A stretch of DNA of 64,000 nt from the NCBI GenBank assembly GCA_014801985.1, contig JAAVDD010000011.1, positions 13,775 through 77,774 of the forward strand, given 5' to 3'. Made by a program: the position numbers and the translations under genes. Positions 9,516-17,184 of this stretch are shown piece after piece. Under the pieces are notes generated by a model, which ran no database searches, was not told where the DNA came from, and worked only from the letters and a program-made list of their open reading frames with translations. Numbering within the stretch: the stretch's first letter is position 1; the number at the start of each line of letters is the position of its first letter. This DNA is from Bacteroides sp. GTDB lineage: Bacteria > Bacteroidota > Bacteroidia > Bacteroidales > Muribaculaceae.

Positions 9516-10019
9516 ATGGAAAATTTCATTGGATCACACTTTATTTATACTTATGCAAATGGTTGGATGTATGAGTTCTACGTAAAAAATGAAAACACTG
9601 TCGATTATCGTATCCACAGCGGTATGGTTGGAGGACGCTGGGTGCGCGATCAGAAAGCTGATATCGTCAAGCTGACCGATGGTGTCTATAAGGTATCCTG
9701 GACAGAGCCTACAGGCACGGATGTGAGTCTAAATTTTATGCCAAGAGAGAATAAACTTCACGGTGTTATCTTCTTCCCGAAATGGGTTAGGGAACATCCT
9801 GAAATCACGGTCTGCTATCAAAATGAGCACATTCCTTTGATGGAGGAGAGCCGTGAGAAATATGAGACTTATCCAAAGTATGTCGTACCGGAATTTGGCG
9901 AGATTTTCTTCCAGAAGAATGAGGGAGCCAATAATGAGAAAGTAATCTCTCAGGCTCCTTACGAAGGAATGGTGGATGATATTGTAAGCGGAAAATTGTC
10001 ATTCACTGAGGATAAGTGA
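9516..10019 (+). CDS. padC: Phenolic acid decarboxylase
   Basis: 167 residues, the usual length of the family. The enzyme decarboxylates hydroxycinnamic acids (ferulate, p-coumarate, caffeate) to vinyl phenols without cofactor, in the cytoplasm. All four catalytic residues known from Bacillus PadC are at the same positions here: Tyr11, Tyr13, Arg41 and Glu64. It is preceded by an AraC-type regulator and followed by a hairpin terminator, so it is probably transcribed alone. It gives the organism a route to detoxify plant phenolic acids. Confidence 0.96.
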   Translation: MENFIGSHFIYTYANGWMYEFYVKNENTVDYRIHSGMVGGRWVRDQKADIVKLTDGVYKVSWTEPTGTDVSLNFMPRENKLHGVIFFPKWVREHPEITVCYQNEHIPLMEESREKYETYPKYVVPEFGEIFFQKNEGANNEKVISQAPYEGMVDDIVSGKLSFTEDK

Positions 10020-10059
10020 CCGAAAGAATAACTAAAGATAACCACTTTCCGAATACAGC

Positions 10060-10099
10060 ATCGGCAAGATTCCGAATTTGGAGTCTTGCCGATAATTTT
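10060..10099 (+). terminator. Rho-independent terminator after padC
   Basis: Stem ATCGGCAAGA/TCTTGCCGAT with an inner TCC/GGA extension, followed by ATTTTTT. It lies between the convergent padC and the second AraC gene. Confidence 0.8.
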
Positions 10100-10137
10100 T
10101 TAATTGCCGGAATTGATTTACAAATAGTCTGAAATCC

Positions 10138-11052
10138 TTAATTGATATTCATACGATATTCACGCGGAGTGTGACCTGTCTGTTTCTTGAACATACGGGT
10201 GAAATGCTGTGGATATTGGAATCCTAAATCGTATGCAATTATGCTTATGTCATCGGAGGTGTTGCAAAGCCGTTTTTTTGCCTGCTCAATTATATGGCGA
10301 CTGATGAGGTCTTGAGCTGTCGACCCCGTCTCGCGTTTTATTAAATCGCCGAAATATCCTGTGGAAAGATTGGCTTTCTGGGCAAAGTAGGCGACTGAAG
10401 GAATGCCATCCGCAGCTTTTCCTGAAGAGTAATAATTCCTAAGTTCATTTTCAAACTGTATAAGTAGCTCGGAATTTACCTTATGTCGTGTGATGAATTG
10501 CCGTTCATAGAATCGTGTCATATAATCGAGAAGCACCTGTATATGGCTTGCTACAATCTCCGCCGTATGTCGGTCGACGGGATGCTCTATTTCTCGCTTT
10601 ATCCTTTCCAGACACTCGATGAAGGTAGTCCTCTCTTCAAATGATAGATGGACTGCCTCACGTTGTGAATAATCAAAGAATCGGTAGTCGTCTATTTTAG
10701 ATGCTAATGTGGTGCCATAGATTAGGTCGGGATGAAACAATAGCCCAACCACATCGGGAGCAATCTCATCCACCTCCAAATCTACCCCGATTAGATGACC
10801 GGGCCTGAAACTCACAACCGTGCCTTCATGATAATCGTAGGACTGACGACCATACATTAGAGTGCAATTCACACCCTGTTTTAGAAAAAGAGCATATATG
10901 CTGTAATCCATCCGGACATGGTTGACCCCCTTGGTCGCTTTTTTGAGATCAAGCACTGTCACGAGGGGATGATAGGTTTCAAGTCCGAACAGCTTGTTAT
11001 AGGAATCTATAGAATCTATACTGACGATAGGATTTTGGTCTTTCTTTTTCAT
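10138..11052 (-). CDS. AraC-family transcriptional regulator
   Basis: 304 residues with an N-terminal sensing domain and a C-terminal AraC DNA-binding domain (VAYFAQKANLSTGYFGDLIK, then ISIIAYDLGFQYPQHFTRMF and the signature GHTPREYR). It is convergent with padC and separated from it by a terminator. No target could be assigned. It seems a single-gene unit. Confidence 0.9.
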   Translation of the reverse strand: MKKKDQNPIVSIDSIDSYNKLFGLETYHPLVTVLDLKKATKGVNHVRMDYSIYALFLKQGVNCTLMYGRQSYDYHEGTVVSFRPGHLIGVDLEVDEIAPDVVGLLFHPDLIYGTTLASKIDDYRFFDYSQREAVHLSFEERTTFIECLERIKREIEHPVDRHTAEIVASHIQVLLDYMTRFYERQFITRHKVNSELLIQFENELRNYYSSGKAADGIPSVAYFAQKANLSTGYFGDLIKRETGSTAQDLISRHIIEQAKKRLCNTSDDISIIAYDLGFQYPQHFTRMFKKQTGHTPREYRMNIN

Positions 11053-11167
11053 AATTGCAAATTTACATATAAATTTTCATATTCGAAGATTTAAATTAAA
11101 TATGGTATATAACAAGGATTGAGGGCAGTGCGCCCCCAATCCCACAAAAAGATACGTTCAATTTAAT

Positions 11168-11260
11168 CTACTTCTCAGTAAAAAAGATTACGGGCGCGAA
11201 GAAGGAGAGTAGTAGAAGGAAGAGAGTGAATCCGATAATGATATATGTGGTCTTTTTCAT
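11168..11260 (-). CDS. 30-residue hydrophobic small protein
   Basis: A short frame from ATG 11260 encodes MKKTTYIIIGFTLFLLLLSF plus ten more residues ending in FFTEK. A Lys-rich start followed by one membrane helix fits a real small membrane protein. It lies downstream of the GntR gene on the same strand, at the tail of the ABC/GntR operon, with 57 bases between. Function unknown; it may be a small partner of the permease. Confidence 0.5.
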   Translation of the reverse strand: MKKTTYIIIGFTLFLLLLSFFAPVIFFTEK

Positions 11261-11317
11261 CGTTGTAGGGTTTAATTATAATTATACATGGATGGGAGAG
11301 TATCATTACTATATGAA

Positions 11318-11698
11318 TCACCTCCCTGTTTTCTTATTCTCAAGATAGCGGATATATTGCATACGAAGATTATCCGGAGAGATTTCAAGACGATAGAGGA
11401 GGTCGAAAAACTCATTGATTTGAGTATCGTCGAGAAGCTCGGCTTTCTCCGCCAGGATTTTTTCACGCGCTTCGGGGGATACAAAAAAACCGATTCCACG
11501 TCTGTTATAGATAATCCCCTTTTGTTGAAGGCGATCATAGCTTCTCATCACTGTGTTGGCATTAACCTGAAGGTCGCCCGCATATTCCCTCACCGACGGG
11601 AGGCGTGCATCAGCAGGATAGTTGCCATCCAGGATTTCGTTGCAAATCCGGTCGGCTATCTGGATATAGATAGCTTTGTTGCTTTCCTCGAAAACCAT
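11318..11698 (-). CDS. GntR-family (YtrA-type) transcriptional repressor
   Basis: 126 residues: a winged helix-turn-helix of the GntR family (ADARLPSVREYAGDLQVNAN, TVMRSYDRLQQKGIIYNRRG) with only a short dimerisation tail, the mark of the YtrA subfamily. YtrA proteins typically repress their own ABC transporter operon. The gene starts one base after the permease stop. A perfect 9+9 inverted repeat (13515-13538) at the operon promoter is the likely operator. Unlike the common order it is placed last of the three. Confidence 0.93.
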   Translation of the reverse strand: MVFEESNKAIYIQIADRICNEILDGNYPADARLPSVREYAGDLQVNANTVMRSYDRLQQKGIIYNRRGIGFFVSPEAREKILAEKAELLDDTQINEFFDLLYRLEISPDNLRMQYIRYLENKKTGR

Positions 11699-11699
11699 A

Positions 11700-12599
11700 T
11701 CACCAACGTTTAATCACCTCCCATTCCTTGAATCGCATATATGAAAGAATCCAAGTGAAGACTATTATGCATACTGCCACGATATCATAGAATATGATTT
11801 CCGATATTGTATTGCTGAAGCCGAATTCACGAGGTGTCAGAGTGCCATTCCCATAGAAAAGTTGAGAACCTTTATAAAAAAGTATTCCGGACAGAATCAT
11901 GAAGGCCAACAAGAAACAACTTGTCTTTAGGAAATTCTTTTTAGGCCAAACTGTGCAACCCAAAGCATACAATGACTGAATAAGCAATCCACCGAATAAG
12001 ATCACTGAAAAGCGAGCCGCCATGGCATTACGGAAGAAATCCATGAGATCTGCATTTTTGGCAGCATTATAGAAATCAATATCCCAGAATTTTTCTGCTG
12101 TGCCGAATGAAAGTAGATACCGTGGGGAGATGTAGTGAATGCAATCCGCTTCGGTAGATGCTCTGAATACCCATACTCTGATGGCGTCAACAAAGAGAAA
12201 AATGCCAAAAAAGATAACCGAAAATAGAATTACATATATAAGGAAATAAGTTGAGAATTTTTCAAAGTTGCTTGCCGGACAAGTGAAGAGGGATATGCGT
12301 TCTCTCTTATCCATGAGCAAAGAATAGAAATCACCGCATTTCAGACCTACAAGAATCCATAAGAAATAAAAAAGTGTAAGCTCTGAGGTCCACATCGGAT
12401 CAAGGATATTCCCTCTTACAACAAAATGCTCGACTGAGATTGGATCGTATAAGCCCTTAAGCAATGGGATGACGAGACAGACTGCCAAAGGGAAAAGGAA
12501 TAGAACTCCTAAATAGGAGAGGAGGGGAGTGCGGCGCTCAGCCACATATTTCTTGAAATATGCCGAGAAACGGTCGGCTTCGAAAATCTGATTTTTCAT
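11700..12599 (-). CDS. ABC-2-like membrane permease
   Basis: 299 residues with about six hydrophobic segments spread over the chain (near 40-65, 90-110, 130-160, 195-215, 225-245 and 265-285). There is no sequence motif that fixes a substrate. Its place between an ABC ATPase and a YtrA-type repressor makes it the membrane half of that transporter. Confidence 0.8.
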   Translation of the reverse strand: MKNQIFEADRFSAYFKKYVAERRTPLLSYLGVLFLFPLAVCLVIPLLKGLYDPISVEHFVVRGNILDPMWTSELTLFYFLWILVGLKCGDFYSLLMDKRERISLFTCPASNFEKFSTYFLIYVILFSVIFFGIFLFVDAIRVWVFRASTEADCIHYISPRYLLSFGTAEKFWDIDFYNAAKNADLMDFFRNAMAARFSVILFGGLLIQSLYALGCTVWPKKNFLKTSCFLLAFMILSGILFYKGSQLFYGNGTLTPREFGFSNTISEIIFYDIVAVCIIVFTWILSYMRFKEWEVIKRW

Positions 12600-12636
12600 A
12601 TAATATAATAGCTTTTAGCGGATTTAACACTCTTGG

Positions 12637-13479
12637 TCACTCGTTATTGAATATGGAAGCAAGCGCCTTTGGATCTTCATGGGCAAACTCAAACAGGAGT
12701 TCAAGATTTATCTCCGTATCTTCACCTTCAGAATTGGGAAGGATAAGGGCACTTCCAAGAAGGGAATTGGAGGCGAAATAAGCTGAATCTATCAGGCGAG
12801 GATCTGTTGTCTCCACAAATCTCAGCTTCTCTTGAATCTGCGCCACAGTCCTGTCAAAAAGAAGCTCTTTGTTGTCGACAATCAATATATGATCAAGCAG
12901 TTGAGCCACATCCCGAACCTGATGCGTGGAGATTATGAAAATTCGATTCTCATCGGCGGCTCTCGATATGTAACGGCGGAAAGCAGATTTTCCGGGAATA
13001 TCCAGACCATTGGTGGGCTCGTCAAGTATGAGCACTTTTGTATTTGTAGCCATGGCAAACGAGAGGGCAACCTTTTTCTTCTGTCCCATCGATAGTTTGC
13101 TTACATTTATATCGGGTGTCAGCTCGAAGAGGGCGAGATTTTCAAGCATCTCATCGTAAGAGAACTTAGGATAGAATGGAGAATTCAGCTTGATGTAGGC
13201 TTCAAGCGACATAGATGGAAAGTCGAATTCTTCCGGCACGATGAAAATTTCCGATACTGTTTCCGGAAGTCGGTGGCGCGTATTGATATCATTGAGGAGT
13301 ACTTCTCCGGAATCAGGCGTTAGGAGTCCGGAGATTAAATAGAGTAGGGTGGATTTACCTGCTCCGTTTGAACCCAGCAGACCGTAGACACCTCCTTGAC
13401 CTATCTCAAGGGAGAAATCCTTCAGTACGGGGTCTTTACGTCGGTTGTAGCTGAACGTGCAATGGTTTACTTTAAGCAT
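12637..13479 (-). CDS. ABC transporter ATP-binding protein (YtrB-like)
   Basis: 280 residues with Walker A GSNGAGKSTL, signature LSMGQKKKVALSFA, Walker B VLILDEPTNGLD and H-loop STHQ. The domain belongs to the group that pairs with ABC-2 type permeases. It is the first gene of the operon ATPase, permease, GntR and possibly the 30-residue peptide. Such systems often answer to cell envelope stress or antimicrobial peptides, but that is family knowledge, not seen here. Confidence 0.93.
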   Translation of the reverse strand: MLKVNHCTFSYNRRKDPVLKDFSLEIGQGGVYGLLGSNGAGKSTLLYLISGLLTPDSGEVLLNDINTRHRLPETVSEIFIVPEEFDFPSMSLEAYIKLNSPFYPKFSYDEMLENLALFELTPDINVSKLSMGQKKKVALSFAMATNTKVLILDEPTNGLDIPGKSAFRRYISRAADENRIFIISTHQVRDVAQLLDHILIVDNKELLFDRTVAQIQEKLRFVETTDPRLIDSAYFASNSLLGSALILPNSEGEDTEINLELLFEFAHEDPKALASIFNNE

Positions 13480-13514
13480 TTTATTATGGAATTAAAGATT
13501 ATAAAATCTGTTTT

Positions 13515-13538
13515 AGTGTATTAGTGACTTAATACACT
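13515..13538. promoter_or_regulatory. GntR/YtrA-type operator
   Basis: Perfect inverted repeat AGTGTATTA-N6-TAATACACT. It sits just downstream of the -7 box of the ABC operon promoter, where a bound repressor would block initiation. Arm length and spacing fit a GntR dimer. Confidence 0.75.
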
Positions 13539-13539
13539 G

Positions 13540-13570
13540 CAAAGGTAATACAGTTTTTTAAATATACAAA
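13540..13570 (-). promoter_or_regulatory. Bacteroidetes promoter of the ABC/GntR operon
   Basis: On the minus strand TTTG, 19 bases, TACCTTTG matches the Bacteroidetes -33/-7 consensus. It lies about 60 bases before ATG 13479 and directly abuts the palindromic operator. Confidence 0.75.
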
Positions 13571-13768
13571 ATCTTTTTTAATTAAATTTTTTCATTTTTC
13601 TGTTATTTATCTGAATATCAATATAAAATCGATATAGTAATAATTAAATAGGATAGAAAAAAAGAAAATCTCAAAACAATCCGCGCCCTTTGAGTGTATT
13701 ATAGACAGAGTTAAATATTCCACTATTTTAAAAACATGTCTATAAAACAGAAACAAAATTTAGACACT

Positions 13769-14908
13769 ATGAAAAATATAATTCTTACTTCAGTATTGGC
13801 ATTAGGCGCCGTGAGTGCAGCCTCTGCACAACAGGCAATTGAGACGCCTAAGTTTGGCGACAACTGGTCGCTTGGTATCAACGGTGGTGTGACTACCCCG
13901 ATGTCACACAGTGCATTCTTCGGAGGTATGCGTCCGGTAATTGGACTTGACCTCGGCAAGAAAATCACCCCTGTATTCAAGGTAGGTGCAGAGGCCGTTT
14001 TCGGAATCAACACCTCCACTCAGAATGGTCGCGGTCCTCGCAGCAAGAACGCATTCGATGATTCCTATTTGGGAGCATACGGTGCTGTGAACCTTTTCAA
14101 CCTCTTTGGTGGTTATCCCGGTTCAACACGCCCATTCGACATTGACCTTCGTGCAGGTGCAGGTTGGGGCCGTAGCTTCGAGACTCAGATTGCTGATTTC
14201 AACTATTTCGGCACAAAATTCGGTCTTGACTTCAACTTTAATGTAAATGATAATTTGACAATCGCTGTTAGCCCGGCATTCTTGTGGAACATGACCACAA
14301 CTCCGGTTCGTCAGAGCACAGCTTCTTACGATAAGAACCGCGCTAACTTCCAGCTCACTGCAGGTGTGGCATACAACTTCGGTGGCAATGGTTTCAAGGT
14401 GGTAGAGCCCTACAACCAGGCCCAGATCGACGAATTGAATGGCCAGATCAACCAGCTCCGTGGTTCAGTCAACTCTCTTGATGCTGCCAATGCAGCTCTT
14501 AAGGCTCAGAACCGTGATCTTGAGGCTGAGAACACCGCGCTTAAGAACCGTCCTGCTCAGGTCGTAACAAAGGTTACAAACAACCTCGAATCTGTTCGTT
14601 ACGTATTCTTCAAGATTGGATCTTCTGCAATTGGTGCCGATCAGCAGCCTAATGTAGAGATGATTGCAGCTTACCTCAACAATCACCCCGGAAGCAAGGT
14701 TGTCATCAAGGGTTATGCATCAAAGGATGGTCCGGAAGATGTAAATATCCGTCTCGCCAACCAGCGTGCACAGTCTGTTAAGGATGCTCTTATGAAGCGT
14801 TATAAGATTCCTGCATCAAGAATCGTTGCAGAGGGTCAGGGCATCGGTGAGATGTTCGAGGAAGAATCCTGGAACCGAGTTGCAATCTGTATCCTTGAGG
14901 CTAAATAA
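13769..14908 (+). CDS. OmpA-family outer membrane protein
   Basis: I use ATG 13769, whose product starts with the signal peptide MKNIILTSVLALGAVSAASA; an earlier in-frame ATG at 13736 would put 11 polar residues before it. The 379-residue product has an N-terminal 8-strand-type barrel (about 25-215), a coiled-coil linker (about 220-265, rich in Leu, Asn and Glu) and a C-terminal OmpA peptidoglycan-binding domain (VVIKGYASKDGPEDVNIRLA, then RIVAEGQG). It should anchor the outer membrane to peptidoglycan. Codon use looks like that of a highly expressed gene. Confidence 0.95.
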   Translation: MKNIILTSVLALGAVSAASAQQAIETPKFGDNWSLGINGGVTTPMSHSAFFGGMRPVIGLDLGKKITPVFKVGAEAVFGINTSTQNGRGPRSKNAFDDSYLGAYGAVNLFNLFGGYPGSTRPFDIDLRAGAGWGRSFETQIADFNYFGTKFGLDFNFNVNDNLTIAVSPAFLWNMTTTPVRQSTASYDKNRANFQLTAGVAYNFGGNGFKVVEPYNQAQIDELNGQINQLRGSVNSLDAANAALKAQNRDLEAENTALKNRPAQVVTKVTNNLESVRYVFFKIGSSAIGADQQPNVEMIAAYLNNHPGSKVVIKGYASKDGPEDVNIRLANQRAQSVKDALMKRYKIPASRIVAEGQGIGEMFEEESWNRVAICILEAK

Positions 14909-14969
14909 TCAAGGTTTTCAGATTGATAAGAATATAAAGAAAATTGTATAGTTAAAGATTTCTAAATAG

Positions 14970-14999
14970 AAAGGGAGTGTCAAGTACGGCATTCCCTTT
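14970..14999 (+). terminator. Hairpin terminator after the OmpA gene
   Basis: AAAGGGAGTG pairs with CATTCCCTTT (one mismatch) around a 10-base loop, followed by CACTTTT. It lies 60 bases after the stop. Confidence 0.55.
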
Positions 15000-15003
15000 C
15001 ACT

Positions 15004-15065
15004 TTTATTCCAGTCATAATTAATGGCGGCTCCAAAAAGCCGCCATTAATTATGACTGGAATAAA
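15004..15065. repeat. 28-base perfect palindrome
   Basis: Arms 15004-15031 and 15038-15065 are exact inverse complements around a CCAAAA loop, with a GGCGGCT/AGCCGCC core and AT-rich outer ends. It ends four bases before the MITE at 15070. No T-run follows on either strand, so it is not a standard terminator. Confidence 0.85.
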
Positions 15066-15069
15066 TTGT

Positions 15070-15160
15070 TAAGTAGCTGTTCAAATTAAACACATATTGT
15101 ATGGGAACAGCTTATTAATTTAGCAAAATATAGTAGCGGTTTAATTTGAACAGCTACTTA
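15070..15160. mobile_element. MITE copy 1 (91 bases, IS630-like ends)
   Basis: Exact 22-base terminal inverted repeats (15070-15091 and 15139-15160) begin TAAGTAGCTGTTCAAATT and are bounded by TA. The interior is non-coding. A second copy at 49411-49519 shares ends and core. The first 16 bases differ by one base from the left end of the IS630-type element at 48152, so that transposase type is the likely mobiliser. Confidence 0.8.
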
Positions 15161-15180
15161 TATTGAAGTTTATTATAAAA

Positions 15181-16422
15181 TTAGAGCCTGAATCTGTATC
15201 CGACTCCGAGCATCAGATGGTGAGGATCCTTAAATCCTGCAAGACGATAACCAAAATTAAGATATAGATTTTTGGTGAGGAAAGTTTTCACTGTCAGACT
15301 CTGATAAAAAGCTATATCCCCCTTGGGGTTAATGAAATTATAACCTATTCCGGCATTCACGGCAAAGATAGGGGTTGTCAACTCCGCATGGGCGGAAATT
15401 CCGGCACTGATCTGCTCTTTGAAAGATACGGGTGTGAAATACATACCCTCTTCCCATGGCATCTCAATCCAATGTGCCTGGAGTGCATTACTTTTATCCC
15501 AGATCAGATCAAAGGCAGGGCCGACGGCAACCCATCTGTTAAGACTTATTGTCGGAGCAACCTGTACTCCTGCAACTGCATATTTCCCGGGTACGAGATA
15601 ACTTGGTGCCGGGTTTGGGATAGCTTCGCAAGGATCTATGTGGATTATACGCTGGCGCCATGCACCGAAGCCCATGACATCAATAAACCATTTCTTACGG
15701 TCGGCCTCTTCAGTGAGTTCAGGAGAGGTGTAAATTGTCTGAAGTTGCGGATTAAAGATATAGGAAACTCCGAGTGACAGACCGGCGGCATTCAGACCGG
15801 CATTGCGCCAGGAGGTGTTGCCGTTGGAATGATGAATTCCTTCAAGGGCAAGCGCAAGACTCCACCTGTCGGTTAGATCATAGCTCATCTTAAGGGCAAT
15901 CCCCATGTGGGCTGTTATGGCTGTGCTGAGTGTATGTGCGAAACCATCGTTAGCCGTCACTTGTTCGTGATGCCAACCAACAGCCACGCCGAATTTCCAT
16001 TCATAGCCAAGATGAAATCTTGATCCGAAATGATGAAAAGGAGCACCTTGGAACACATAGAACATTGCCGGTTTTCCCATCAGCTCTTGATGCATGAAAG
16101 TCTTCAGTCCGACTCCCACACCTTGGTAAAGACCCTTATACAGCATGCCCTCCTTAGTATCCGGATTGAAACGGAAGCCTCCTTTGAATGCTATTCCAAG
16201 ACTTGCACGTATAGGACTCCCTTCCGGATTCGACCCCTGATAAAAGGCATCGGTAGGGATGACATAGTCCACTTCCGCCTCCGGACCTGCAAACCATTCC
16301 GGACTCCGGGAAAACCCTCCCGGAATCGTATCAAGGTCGGAATTATTGAGGGCAAAGGCAGATGAACAGAAAAGGGAACTGATAAGGAAAACCGAACAGA
16401 CCGTTTTCTTTAATTTCATCAC
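15181..16422 (-). CDS. Acyloxyacyl hydrolase/PagL-like outer membrane protein
   Basis: 413 residues with a signal peptide (about 1-24). Residues 100-230 contain the PagL-like signature IHHSNGNTSWRNAGLNAAG, whose His and Ser match the catalytic His-x-Ser arrangement of lipid A 3-O-deacylase. The C-terminal 170 residues form a second beta-rich part ending in aromatic Phe-Arg-Leu, so the protein is about twice the size of classic PagL. It probably deacylates lipid A in the outer membrane. It overlaps the rpe start by four bases, which suggests coupled translation. Confidence 0.78.
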   Translation of the reverse strand: MMKLKKTVCSVFLISSLFCSSAFALNNSDLDTIPGGFSRSPEWFAGPEAEVDYVIPTDAFYQGSNPEGSPIRASLGIAFKGGFRFNPDTKEGMLYKGLYQGVGVGLKTFMHQELMGKPAMFYVFQGAPFHHFGSRFHLGYEWKFGVAVGWHHEQVTANDGFAHTLSTAITAHMGIALKMSYDLTDRWSLALALEGIHHSNGNTSWRNAGLNAAGLSLGVSYIFNPQLQTIYTSPELTEEADRKKWFIDVMGFGAWRQRIIHIDPCEAIPNPAPSYLVPGKYAVAGVQVAPTISLNRWVAVGPAFDLIWDKSNALQAHWIEMPWEEGMYFTPVSFKEQISAGISAHAELTTPIFAVNAGIGYNFINPKGDIAFYQSLTVKTFLTKNLYLNFGYRLAGFKDPHHLMLGVGYRFRL

Positions 16423-17063
16423 AGATGTTTGAGAGTGGAAATAGCTTTATGAGGATCTTCTGCATTAAATATATAAGAACCGGCCACGAGGATATCCGCT
16501 CTGGCTTCTGCAAGGCGCTTGCCGGTATCTGCATTGACACCGCCATCGACTTGTATTTTAGCTTTCGAACCTGTTCGGTCGATAAGAGCGCGCAATTCTT
16601 TCACCTTCTCAATGCTGTGTTCGATGAAAGGCTGTCCTCCGAATCCGGGGTTGACCGACATTATAAGCACAAGGTCAAGATCGTTGATAATATCCTGAAG
16701 CATCATTACCGGAGTGGCAGGATTAATTGTTACTCCGGCCTCCATTCCGGCCTCTCGAATCTGATAGATTGTACGGTGAAGATGACGGCACGCCTCCTGA
16801 TGCACATTCATTATTCTAACCCCCAGATCGCGAATCTGAGGAATCCATTTGTGAGGTTCCACTATCATGAGGTGAGCGTCAAGAGGTTTGTCGCACAGGT
16901 GCGATACCATCTTTATGATAGGAAAGCCGAATGAGATGTTGGGTACAAAAACGCCGTCCATCACATCGAGATGGAGCATATCGGCTTCAGAACTGTTGAT
17001 CATGTCGATGTCGTCAGAGAGATGAGCGAAATCGGCGGAAAGAAGTGAAGGTGATACCTGCAT
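16419..17063 (-). CDS. rpe: Ribulose-phosphate 3-epimerase
   Basis: 214 residues, the family's usual size. Converts ribulose 5-phosphate and xylulose 5-phosphate in the pentose phosphate pathway. TIM-barrel signatures are clear: LHLDVMDGVFVPNISFG with metal-binding Asp, MSVNPGFGGQPFI and the phosphate loop QVDGGVN. It is upstream of the PagL-like gene with a 4-base overlap. Confidence 0.97.
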   Translation of the reverse strand: MQVSPSLLSADFAHLSDDIDMINSSEADMLHLDVMDGVFVPNISFGFPIIKMVSHLCDKPLDAHLMIVEPHKWIPQIRDLGVRIMNVHQEACRHLHRTIYQIREAGMEAGVTINPATPVMMLQDIINDLDLVLIMSVNPGFGGQPFIEHSIEKVKELRALIDRTGSKAKIQVDGGVNADTGKRLAEARADILVAGSYIFNAEDPHKAISTLKHL

Positions 17064-17184
17064 AGTAAAGTATATGTAAAATTTTATGCAAAAATAGTCA
17101 TTATCGCTCTCTTATCCAAAAAAACGAAAAAAATAGCGCGGTTCAGGGAAACATGAACCACGCTACTGCTGTGTATGATAATGC

